This document shows, piece after piece, positions 1-5,585 of a stretch of 5,588 nucleotides of DNA (the first letter of the stretch is position 1; each line of letters opens with the position of its first letter). The notes under the pieces are model-generated. The model made no database searches, was not told the DNA's origin, and saw only the letters and a program-made list of their open reading frames with translations. A program made the translations under genes and the position numbers. The stretch lies in the NCBI GenBank assembly GCA_905215765.1, contig CAJMRP010000126.1, positions 1 to 5,588 of the forward strand. The letters are read 5' to 3'. This DNA comes from an uncultured bacterium. Lineage in GTDB: Bacteria > Actinomycetota > Coriobacteriia > Coriobacteriales > Coriobacteriaceae.

Positions 1-813
1 CCCGTCGAGGAGGCCGCCGAAGCCGAGTCCGAGCCCGCCGAGGAGCCCGCTGCGGCCCTGCCCGAGGTCACCGTGCTCGATGCCTCCGCCACGCAGGCCA
101 TTCTGGACAACGGTCGTGGCTATGCGCAGTTCTGCGACATGGCCGTGCTCGCCTTTGCCTCGTTTACCAACCCGGGCGGTGGCTATATTCAGGGTTATCT
201 GGGCCAGGAGGCCACGCTGTGCGCCGATTCGTATCTGTACAACGTTCTCGATAAGCAGCGCAAATGGTACGGCGAGAACCGTCGCCGCAACATCAACTGC
301 GAGCTTTACCGAAACCGTGCGCTGGTGGTGCCTGCGGTACGCTTCGACCGCAACCACGTGCATGCGTATGCCGACGTAATCGTTGCCGCCGCGCCCAACG
401 TCAAGCGCGCTCGCCAGGAGTATCGCGTGGGTGACGATGCCCTGCTGGACGCCCTGCGCGATCGCATCCGCTTTGTGCTTGCCATCTGCGACGAGCTGGG
501 TCGCGAGAAGCTCGTGCTGGGCGCTTGGGGCTGCGACAACAACGGCTTTGACGCCGAGGCCGTGGCCGAGCTCTTCCGCAAGGAGCTCGCATCGGGCGAC
601 TTTAAGGTCAAGCAGGTCTTTTTTGCCGTGCCCTCTACGCGCTGGGACGAAGATTTCGCCAAGTTCGAGCACGTGCTGGCAAACTTCCCCGAGCGCAACG
701 AGGAGTCCTATGCCCAGGTTGCCGCTCGCGCTGCGGCTGCCCGCGCCGCCGAGCAGGCCCAGGCTGCCGCCGAGGACGATGAAGACGATGACGATTGGCG
801 CAAGTACCTGTAA
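1..813 (+). CDS. TIGR02452/DUF2263 PARG-like macrodomain protein, 5'-truncated
   Basis: The frame is open from base 1 to the TAA at 811-813, giving 270 visible residues; the true start lies left of the window. A GTG at base 73 falls inside a continuous coding stretch and is probably not the start. Family features seen: a PGGG loop (codons 172-183), X7, then QEA (205-213); the strand VVPAVRF; ADVIVAAAPN; and LVLGAWGCDNNGFD followed by a helix and FAVPSTRW. These match the microbial poly(ADP-ribose) glycohydrolase-like family TIGR02452, whose characterised members hydrolyse ADP-ribose polymers using GGG-X6-8-QEE. Here the second Glu of QEE is Ala, so activity is doubtful and ADP-ribose binding without hydrolysis is possible. 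An Ala/Glu/Pro-rich acidic stretch (residues 2-24) precedes the macrodomain, and an Ala-rich then Asp/Glu-rich tail ends the protein. Family assignment is fairly sure; function is not. Confidence 0.85.
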   Translation, partial: PVEEAAEAESEPAEEPAAALPEVTVLDASATQAILDNGRGYAQFCDMAVLAFASFTNPGGGYIQGYLGQEATLCADSYLYNVLDKQRKWYGENRRRNINCELYRNRALVVPAVRFDRNHVHAYADVIVAAAPNVKRARQEYRVGDDALLDALRDRIRFVLAICDELGREKLVLGAWGCDNNGFDAEAVAELFRKELASGDFKVKQVFFAVPSTRWDEDFAKFEHVLANFPERNEESYAQVAARAAAARAAEQAQAAAEDDEDDDDWRKYL

Positions 814-841
814 TCGGTATGTGCTGACAGATAGATCGATC

Positions 842-878
842 CGGCGGGAGAGACTGCTCCCGCCGACTTTTTCTTTTT
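842..878 (+). terminator. Intrinsic terminator after the PARG-like gene
   Basis: A perfect 9-bp GC-rich stem (842-850 with 857-865, CGGCGGGAG/CTCCCGCCG) has a 6-nt loop and is followed by a T-rich run (868-878, broken by one C). This is the standard Rho-independent form. It starts 28 nt after the stop codon of the upstream gene and ends just before the ribosome binding site of the SGNH gene. Confidence 0.85.
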
Positions 879-897
879 ACTAGAGGAAGGGCTTACG

Positions 898-1557
898 ATG
901 AAAAACGTTCTGTGCTTTGGCGACAGCAATACCTACGGCTATGATCCGGCGGGCATGCGCGACGGCACCGCGGTACGCTATGCGCACGATGTGCGCTGGT
1001 GCGGCGTGGCCCAGCGCGACCTGGGCGAGGGCTGGCACGTGATTGAGGAAGGCCTCAACGGCCGCACGACGGTACGCGACGACATGTGCCATCTGGACAC
1101 TAATCTCAACGGCATCCGCGCGTTGCCGATGCTGCTCGAGGCTCATAAGCCGCTGGATGCGATCGTGATTATGCTGGGCACCAACGACTGCAAGACGGTC
1201 TTTAGCGTGGGGGCTGCCGATATCGCTGACGGTGCCATGGCGCTGATTCGCACCGTCCGCGCGTTTCCCTGGACCGAAGCCGCGCCCTGCCCGCGTATTC
1301 TGCTGATGGCGCCTATCAAGATTAAACCGCAGATCGCCGATGTGTACATGACCGACTTTGACGAGCGCTCCGTCGAGGCCTCGGAGCATTTTGCCGAATA
1401 CTATGCGTATGCTGCTAAACAGTTTGGCTGCGACTTTTTGAATGCCGCTGATTTTGCCGAGCCGGGCGATATCGATTATCTGCACATGATGCCCGAAAGC
1501 CACGAGAGCCTGGGCCATGCCGTGGCAGCCAAGCTCCAAGAGATGCTCGGTGAGTAG
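898..1557 (+). CDS. SGNH/GDSL hydrolase, MsAcT-like esterase/acyltransferase
   Basis: This is a complete 219-residue protein. The ATG has AGGAAGG seven bases upstream, which fixes the start. All SGNH blocks are visible: GDSN with the nucleophile Ser10, Gly52/Asn54 in EEGLNGRTT, GTND at 94-97, and Asp193 and His196 in DYLH. The runs VRWCGVAQRDLG, VIEEGLNGRTT and PLDAIVIMLGTNDCK closely resemble, from memory, the M. smegmatis aryl esterase/acyltransferase MsAcT. Family members hydrolyse short acyl or aryl esters and some transfer acyl groups in water. No signal peptide or membrane segment is seen, so a cytoplasmic location is inferred. The natural substrate cannot be read from sequence. The gene follows the upstream terminator so closely that no promoter fits between them. 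It converges with thiD. Confidence 0.88.
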   Translation: MKNVLCFGDSNTYGYDPAGMRDGTAVRYAHDVRWCGVAQRDLGEGWHVIEEGLNGRTTVRDDMCHLDTNLNGIRALPMLLEAHKPLDAIVIMLGTNDCKTVFSVGAADIADGAMALIRTVRAFPWTEAAPCPRILLMAPIKIKPQIADVYMTDFDERSVEASEHFAEYYAYAAKQFGCDFLNAADFAEPGDIDYLHMMPESHESLGHAVAAKLQEMLGE

Positions 1558-1563
1558 CGCGAC

Positions 1564-1608
1564 CCCAAGCCACCGCAAAGGGGACGGGCGCCTTTGCGGT
1601 GGCTTGGG
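1564..1608. terminator. Perfect 18-bp hairpin between convergent genes, probable bidirectional terminator
   Basis: Bases 1564-1581 are the exact reverse complement of 1591-1608, with a 9-nt loop (GGACGGGCG). The element starts 6 nt after the SGNH stop and lies 9 nt beyond the thiD stop on the other strand, so its position fits a shared terminator. Neither side has a T-tract, so it is not a classic intrinsic terminator. It may instead stall polymerase or protect both 3' ends. Confidence 0.6.
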
Positions 1609-1617
1609 CTGCGAATC

Positions 1618-2448
1618 TTAATATTGCCACATGTGGTTGACGGGGCCAGAGCCTTTGCCCATGTCCAGGCCGGCGGCCAGAGCGCCTGTCAGGTAGGCCT
1701 TGCCGGCGTTGACGGCGTCGGCAAGATCCATGCCCTGAGCCAGCGCGCAGGCGATGGCGGACGAGAGCGTGCATCCGGTGCCGTGTGTGTTGTCGGTCTC
1801 GATGCGCTTGTGGCGGAACCACGTGGTGAGTGGATCTCCCAGATGGTTGCCCTCGTCATCGAGTGGCGCGGGTTCGGCCAGTACATCGTTGGCCTCGTTG
1901 ACAAGATGTCCACCCTTAACGAGGGATGCGCAACCAAAGCGGCGGGTGAGGAGCATGGCAGCATTTTGCTGCGTGCGCTCGGAGTCGACCTCGTAGTCGA
2001 GCAGGGCCATGGCCTCGGGAATATTGGGCGTGATAACCGTCGCTAGCGGGAACAGGCGGCGGGTGAGCGCCTCGGCGGCATCTTCGGCAATCAGCCGTGC
2101 GCCCGAGGTGGCTACCATGACGGGGTCGACTACCACGTTTGTCGCGTTCCAGGCGCTCAGGCGGTCGGCGATAACATCGATAATCTCGACAGAAGAAACC
2201 ATGCCGATCTTGACGGCGCTCGGGCGGATATCGTCAAAAACGGCGTCAATTTGCGCGGCTACGATATCTGGCGAGATATCCTGCACGGCGGTAACGCCCA
2301 GTGTGTTTTGCGCTGTGATGGCGGTGATGGCCGTCTCGGCATACAGGCGGTGCGCCGTGATGGTCTTGATGTCAGCCTGAATGCCGGCGCCGCCGCTGGA
2401 ATCGGATCCCGCGATGGACAGGACGGCAGGTACCTTACTACGATCCAT
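1618..2448 (-). CDS. thiD: Hydroxymethylpyrimidine/phosphomethylpyrimidine kinase ThiD
   Basis: This 276-residue protein has the normal ThiD length. It belongs to the ribokinase-like fold and phosphorylates HMP and then HMP-P to HMP-PP in the cytoplasm, the pyrimidine precursor of thiamine phosphate. Visible motifs: SIAGSDSSGGAGIQADIKT near residues 11-29 (substrate site), ITAQNTLGV, VDPVMVATSG, TPNIPEA, and HGTGCTLSSA with the anion-hole GTGC at 223-226. The ATG at 2446-2448 has an AAGGGAG ribosome binding site six bases upstream. It lies downstream of thiC on the same strand after a 182-bp gap containing hairpins and a TATAAT box, so it may be transcribed both by read-through and from its own promoter. 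No ThiE or other fusion domain is present. Confidence 0.95.
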   Translation of the reverse strand: MDRSKVPAVLSIAGSDSSGGAGIQADIKTITAHRLYAETAITAITAQNTLGVTAVQDISPDIVAAQIDAVFDDIRPSAVKIGMVSSVEIIDVIADRLSAWNATNVVVDPVMVATSGARLIAEDAAEALTRRLFPLATVITPNIPEAMALLDYEVDSERTQQNAAMLLTRRFGCASLVKGGHLVNEANDVLAEPAPLDDEGNHLGDPLTTWFRHKRIETDNTHGTGCTLSSAIACALAQGMDLADAVNAGKAYLTGALAAGLDMGKGSGPVNHMWQY

Positions 2449-2494
2449 GTTCGCTCCCTTGTTCGGTCGGAATCAAATGGGTCTATAAGCCAGC

Positions 2495-2500
2495 ATTATA
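2495..2500 (-). promoter_or_regulatory. Candidate thiD promoter (-10 TATAAT)
   Basis: On the - strand the bases read TATAAT exactly, about 46 nt before the thiD ATG, giving a predicted 5' UTR of about 40 nt. No good -35 hexamer lies at 16-18 bp; the spacing-17 hexamer is CATAGA. The call therefore rests on the consensus -10 in a GC-rich background and on its position. Confidence 0.45.
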
Positions 2501-2505
2501 AAGAT

Positions 2506-2535
2506 GCCCGGGCCGACTCTATGTCGAACCCGGGC
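2506..2535 (-). terminator. Hairpin between thiC and thiD, possible weak terminator
   Basis: GCCCGGG (2506-2512) pairs with CCCGGGC (2529-2535). An inner CGAC/GTCG stem (2514-2517/2523-2526) closes a 5-nt loop, with an asymmetric bulge between the two stems. On the - strand the stem is followed by ATCTTTAT, a poor T-run, which then forms the TATAAT box. It could end part of the thiC transcript, but a strong terminator is not evident. Confidence 0.4.
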
Positions 2536-2600
2536 GGGCGATGCAATCTTTACGCAAATGCAAGCAAATGTTCACACGTCAACAATTGATAGGCACCAGC

Positions 2601-2625
2601 TCGCCGCCAGAAGCGGCCGCGGCGA
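2601..2625 (-). other. GC-rich hairpin just after thiC
   Basis: TCGCCGC (2601-2607) is the exact reverse complement of GCGGCGA (2619-2625), leaving an 11-nt loop; an alternative 5-bp pairing is also possible. It begins 5 nt beyond the thiC stop on the - strand. With no T-run after it, it is more likely an mRNA 3'-end or pause structure than an intrinsic terminator. Confidence 0.35.
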
Positions 2626-2630
2626 CAGGG

Positions 2631-3965
2631 CTAGTCCTCCATGCCAAGGTCGATCGTGGTGCCCTCGAAGATCTTGTTGACGGTGCGGACGGCGCACATC
2701 TTGCCGCACATGGTGCAGGTGCCCTCGGTGGCGGCGGGGGACTCCTCGTAGCGCTTCTTGCCTGTAACTGGGTCGAGCGCGCACTTCCACATGGCATCCC
2801 AGTCGAGCTTGCGGCGTGCCTGGCCCATCTTGTCGTCCATGTCGCGGGCGTGGGGCACCTTTTTGGCGATGTCGGCGGCGTGTGCGGCGATCTTGGTGGC
2901 CATGAGGCCGTCGAGCACATCCTGGGCGTTAGGCAGGCATAGGTGCTCGGCCGGTGTCACGTAGCACAGGAAGTCGGCACCGGAGCTGGCGGAGATGGCG
3001 CCGCCGATGGCGGCGGTGATGTGGTCGTAACCCACGCCGATATCGGTCACCAGCGGTCCGAGCACATAGAACGGGGCGTTGTGGCACAGGCGCTTCTGCA
3101 GTTTCATGTTGGCGGCGATCTCGTCGAGCGCCATGTGACCCGGGCCCTCGACCATGACCTGGACGCCGGCGGCCCAAGCGCGCTTGCACAGCTTGCCCAG
3201 CTCGATCATCTCAGCGGTCTCGGTGGCGTCGTTGGAGTCGTAGAGGCAGCCCGGGCGGCAGGAGTCGCCGAGCGAAATCGTCACGTCGTACTCGTGGCAA
3301 ATCTCGAGCAACTCGTCGTAGAACTCATAGAACGGGTTCTCGTTACCGGTGACCTCCATCCAGCCAAACAGCAGTGAACCGCCGCGGCTCACGATGTTCA
3401 TCAGGCGGCCGGTCTCCTTAAAAGTCTTGGTGACCGACTTGTTGATGCCGCAGTGGATGGTCATAAAGTCCACGCCGTCCTCGGCGTGCGCGCGCACGAC
3501 CTCGAACAGGTCATCCTTGGTAAGCTTGACCAGCGGCTTTTCCATGTAGCCGATGGCGTCGTACATGGGGACGGTGCCCACCATGAGCGGCGTCTCGTCG
3601 ATGAGCTGCTGGCGGAACTGGCGCGTCTTGCCCGAGTTGGAGAGGTCCATGATGGCGTCGGCGCCAAAGTCCTCGGCGATCTTGACCTTCTTCCATTCCT
3701 CGGCGGCATCGGCCTTGTCGCCTGAGATGCCCAGGTTCACGTTGACCTTGGTGGACAGGCCCTCACCGACGCCAAAGGCGCGCATGCCCTTTTTGATGTG
3801 CACGATGTTGGCGGGAATGGCGATGCGGCCGTCGGCCACGCGCTCGCGGATGTACTCGGGGTCGCGATGCTCGCGCTCGGCGACTTCCTTCATCTGCGGC
3901 GTGATCTGCCCGGCGCGGGCGAAGTCGATTTGCGTGACGAGCTTGGGCTCGGTCTGTGTGCTCAT
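2631..3965 (-). CDS. thiC: Phosphomethylpyrimidine synthase ThiC (radical SAM)
   Basis: ThiC converts aminoimidazole ribotide to HMP-P using a [4Fe-4S] cluster and S-adenosylmethionine, the first pyrimidine-branch step of thiamine synthesis. The protein has 444 residues, the short bacterial form without the N-terminal extension of the roughly 630-residue proteobacterial type. Motifs seen: GEGLSTKVNVNLGISG (67-82), GADAIMDLSNSGKT, SRGGS (193-197), SLGDSCRPG (231-239), GPGH (274-277), YDHI (313-316, second metal-binding His region), and the C-terminal cluster cysteines C417, C420 and C424. The cluster spacing is CX2CX3C, one residue shorter than the CX2CX4C of E. coli ThiC. I chose the ATG at 3963-3965 (MSTQTEPK) because AAGGGAG lies 8 nt upstream. 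The in-frame ATG at 3987-3989 is part of the riboswitch core. Expression is expected to fall when thiamine pyrophosphate is plentiful. Confidence 0.96.
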   Translation of the reverse strand: MSTQTEPKLVTQIDFARAGQITPQMKEVAEREHRDPEYIRERVADGRIAIPANIVHIKKGMRAFGVGEGLSTKVNVNLGISGDKADAAEEWKKVKIAEDFGADAIMDLSNSGKTRQFRQQLIDETPLMVGTVPMYDAIGYMEKPLVKLTKDDLFEVVRAHAEDGVDFMTIHCGINKSVTKTFKETGRLMNIVSRGGSLLFGWMEVTGNENPFYEFYDELLEICHEYDVTISLGDSCRPGCLYDSNDATETAEMIELGKLCKRAWAAGVQVMVEGPGHMALDEIAANMKLQKRLCHNAPFYVLGPLVTDIGVGYDHITAAIGGAISASSGADFLCYVTPAEHLCLPNAQDVLDGLMATKIAAHAADIAKKVPHARDMDDKMGQARRKLDWDAMWKCALDPVTGKKRYEESPAATEGTCTMCGKMCAVRTVNKIFEGTTIDLGMED

Positions 3966-3969
3966 TGGC

Positions 3970-4064
3970 ACGGCTCCCTTCGTTGGCATTACCCATATCA
4001 GGTTTGCGGGTCAGGGCGGGCGCGCCCAGTCTCAGCCTGCCGTCTTGTCCTGCAAGCTCCCCGT
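3970..4064 (-). ncRNA. TPP riboswitch (THI element) controlling thiC
   Basis: Read on the - strand, the segment carries the hallmark conserved blocks in order: ACGGGGAGC (from 4064), GGCTGAGA (4037-4030), ACCCGCAAACCTGAT (4011-3997), GGGTAATGCC (3993-3984), and ACGAAGGGAG (3983-3974). P1 can form as ACGG (4064-4061) with CCGT (3973-3970). P3 can form from CTTGC (4056-4052) with GCAGG (4040-4036). Between CTGAGA and the 3' strand of P2 sits an extra small hairpin, GGGCG (4027-4023) with CGCCC (4018-4014), which matches the optional stem known in THI elements. It directly precedes thiC, the classical target. TPP binding should close the structure around the ribosome binding site and reduce translation. 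Confidence 0.95.
3974..3980 (-). promoter_or_regulatory. thiC ribosome binding site embedded in the riboswitch
   Basis: AAGGGAG lies 8 nt before the thiC ATG at 3965. These same bases are the conserved GAAGGGA end of the TPP aptamer, immediately before the 3' strand of P1. This fixes the thiC start and indicates translational control by direct sequestration. Confidence 0.8.
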
Positions 4065-4073
4065 TTATGTAAT
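4045..4073 (+). promoter_or_regulatory. Candidate promoter for the small membrane protein gene
   Basis: TTGTCC (4045-4050, 4 of 6 matches to TTGACA) is followed after exactly 17 bp by TGTAAT (4068-4073, 5 of 6 matches to TATAAT). Transcription would start near 4080, leaving a leader of about 57 nt before the ATG at 4137. The promoter lies within DNA that encodes the 5' half of the thiC riboswitch on the other strand. Confidence 0.5.
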
Positions 4074-4080
4074 GGGCTCA

Positions 4081-4086
4081 AGTATA
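4081..4086 (-). promoter_or_regulatory. Candidate thiC promoter (-10 TATACT)
   Basis: The - strand reads TATACT, one base off consensus, about 17 nt before the 5' end of the riboswitch, so transcription would begin near 4074 and include the full aptamer. No convincing -35 is seen at 16-18 bp; TTAGGC occurs at 19 bp. Position relative to the riboswitch is the main support. Confidence 0.45.
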
Positions 4087-4136
4087 GCTCGAATGGGTAC
4101 GATTGGCCTAACGAGCGTGCCTGCGGGGAGGCGTAC

Positions 4137-4652
4137 ATGGAAGACAAGCATCTATATCGAGAGACGCAATGGGATGTATCGGCCGAGGAAAGCCGTGCGC
4201 ACCATGGGTTGGTCGCGATTGGTTTTGCGGTGCTTGCCGTGCTGGTGATTGCCTTTTGTATTTGGACGTTCGGCGGTCGTGGCGGCGCCGCCTGGGAGTT
4301 TGAAGCCGACGAGGGCCTGCCGATTATGACCATGAAAGTTTCTGGTGGCAACACGGTTGCCGCACCCGGCGACTATTGGTATCCGTGCGACGAGTTTGTG
4401 CAGCTGCAGCTGAGCGGCGGGTCTATTCCGGGCGAAGAAATCGAACGCGTGACGTTTGATGCGGCAATCAAAACACTCACGGTGAAGCTCAAAGATCAAG
4501 GGGGCGTGCCCACGACCATGGATATCGCTCTGACGGAGTGGCGTCTGGAACCTCCGTCGGGCGTTACGGTATCCGACGTAGAGCACGTTAAGATTACCTA
4601 CCAAGATGGCTCGACGAGCGAGATTGCAAAGGCCGATGGCTTGGCGGAGTAA
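4137..4652 (+). CDS. Small single-pass membrane protein of unknown function
   Basis: I do not recognise this 171-residue protein. The ATG at 4137 has GGGGAGG five bases upstream; the same frame stays open further left only as antisense to thiC. Residues 1-23 are polar and mixed-charge (no cleavable signal features). Residues 24-45 form one hydrophobic helix (LVAIGFAVLAVLVIAF core) followed by GGRGG. The remaining roughly 120 residues are rich in alternating beta-type patterns (FVQLQLSGG, VTFDAAIKTLTVKLKD, HVKITYQDGS) and acidic, suggesting a small beta-sheet domain. The helix is best read as a signal anchor or transmembrane segment with the C-terminal domain outside the cell; this topology is inferred. 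Only two cysteines are present (C41 in the helix, C84). It is transcribed divergently from thiC and converges on yaaA with a 23-nt gap. Confidence 0.8.
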   Translation: MEDKHLYRETQWDVSAEESRAHHGLVAIGFAVLAVLVIAFCIWTFGGRGGAAWEFEADEGLPIMTMKVSGGNTVAAPGDYWYPCDEFVQLQLSGGSIPGEEIERVTFDAAIKTLTVKLKDQGGVPTTMDIALTEWRLEPPSGVTVSDVEHVKITYQDGSTSEIAKADGLAE

Positions 4653-4675
4653 TGGGGTGTTTGGAAACGGCGGGC

Positions 4676-5485
4676 CTATTGTGCCTGCGCGTTCATGAAA
4701 ACCAGGGTGTTTTTGTCTGAAAGCTCGGGGATGTGCCGATAGCCGATATTGAATGCGGTGAGTTCGCTTGCATCCTCGAGCTTGTTTTCTGCCATCCACC
4801 GCACCATGGAGCCGCGCGCCTTTTTGCTGGCGGTCGACCGTTGGATGGGCTTCCCGTTGCGGATACCCTCGCCAAAGAGGCATGTGACGGCCGTGGCGTC
4901 GCCCGCGAGGTGGGGCAGAACGGCTTTGGCATACTCTACGCTGGCGAGGTTGACGATCGTGGTGTTTGAGCCTGCCGGGGCGATAGCCCGCGCGAGCTTG
5001 TCGCTCCAAAACGCGTAGAGGTCTCGGGCATCGTCAACGGCGAGCTTCGCGCCCATCTCCAGTCGATACGGTTCGACGGCATGAAAGGGACGAACGCACC
5101 CGTAGAGGCCGGAGAGGATCCACAGATGGTCTTGCAGCCATGCGAGCTGCGCGGAATCCATCACCTCGGGTGCCATGCTCTGGTATTGAATGCCGTGATA
5201 GGACATGACGGCAGGGGAGAGGTGGCGAGCGAGTGCGGGATTGTCGAGATCGACGCTTTTCAGGATGGGCCCGAACTCATGCAGGGTGTTGAGGCAAGGC
5301 CCCAGCAGTTTGTCACTCACGTTCCACAGCGCCTGCAGGCCGCCGCTGCCTTCATTCCGCTCGATATCTAGCAGTGCGCGGTGGAGGCGAGCCGTCTCGC
5401 GCACAAAGGTTGGGATGCCCAGGACTTCAAAAGCATCTTGGGCCGCGCGCATCTGCTTGGCGGGCGAAATGATGACCTGCAGCAT
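4676..5485 (-). CDS. yaaA: YaaA family protein (UPF0246/DUF328), peroxide stress response
   Basis: This 269-residue protein is slightly longer than E. coli YaaA (about 258). Conserved blocks in order: ISPAK (6-10), NVSDKL (55-60), SYHGIQYQ (95-102), LSGLYGCVRPFHAVEPYRLEMG region (124-145), DLYAFWSDKL (155-164), NLASVEYAKAV (179-189), SKKARGSMVRWMAENKL (220-236) and LTAFNIGY (242-249). E. coli YaaA is a DNA-binding protein under OxyR control that limits hydrogen-peroxide damage by lowering free intracellular iron; the same role here is inferred by family. The start at 5483-5485 (MLQVIISPAK) is set by the family N-terminus and by GAGGAG five bases upstream; the frame stays open 34 codons further without family similarity. 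No terminator is seen in the 23-nt gap to the convergent membrane protein gene. Confidence 0.93.
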   Translation of the reverse strand: MLQVIISPAKQMRAAQDAFEVLGIPTFVRETARLHRALLDIERNEGSGGLQALWNVSDKLLGPCLNTLHEFGPILKSVDLDNPALARHLSPAVMSYHGIQYQSMAPEVMDSAQLAWLQDHLWILSGLYGCVRPFHAVEPYRLEMGAKLAVDDARDLYAFWSDKLARAIAPAGSNTTIVNLASVEYAKAVLPHLAGDATAVTCLFGEGIRNGKPIQRSTASKKARGSMVRWMAENKLEDASELTAFNIGYRHIPELSDKNTLVFMNAQAQ

Positions 5486-5553
5486 GAACTCTCCTCTGCC
5501 AAAAAAGAAATTGCGGTGGAATACGGTCTGTTTGGGGGTGCGGACAGAAAGTT

Positions 5554-5570
5554 GGACCGCGGGGCGGTCC
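5554..5570. repeat. Short inverted repeat upstream of yaaA
   Basis: GGACCGC (5554-5560) and GCGGTCC (5564-5570) form a perfect 7-bp stem with a 3-nt loop (or a 6-bp stem with a 5-nt loop). It lies 68 bp upstream of the yaaA ATG and just before a possible + strand start at 5586. It may be an operator or leader hairpin; no T-run supports a terminator on either strand. Confidence 0.4.
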
Positions 5571-5585
5571 GGACTGGAGGTTCGC

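Noticed and set aside
73..75. GTG as start of the PARG-like gene
   Set aside because: The frame is open to base 1, no ribosome binding site precedes the GTG, and the residues before it read as a natural linker; the gene is cut by the window edge.
795..825. Promoter TTGGCG-17-TATGTG upstream of the SGNH gene
   Set aside because: The spacing is right but the -10 matches only 3 of 6 bases, and it sits upstream of the terminator.
880..1578. Long open frame on the - strand, 232 codons
   Set aside because: It is antisense to the SGNH gene, whose catalytic motifs are all present; GC-rich coding DNA often leaves the opposite strand open.
1594..2046. Open frame on the + strand opposite thiD, 150 codons
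   Set aside because: It has no ribosome binding site or recognisable motif, and thiD motifs are continuous on the other strand.
2449..2500. Second TPP riboswitch before thiD
   Set aside because: The AAGGGAG ribosome binding site resembles that of thiC, but CTGAGA, CCTGAT and AATGCC blocks are absent.
3798..4136. Upstream extension of the small membrane protein frame
   Set aside because: It is antisense to the thiC 5' end and riboswitch; the ATG at 4137 has an excellent ribosome binding site.
4152..5009. 285-codon - strand frame spanning the membrane protein gene and the 3' part of yaaA
   Set aside because: It overlaps two supported genes in other frames and shows no family-like sequence.
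5486..5550. Promoter for yaaA
   Set aside because: TATTCC is the only -10-like hexamer seen on the - strand, and no matching -35 lies at 16-18 bp; too weak to annotate.
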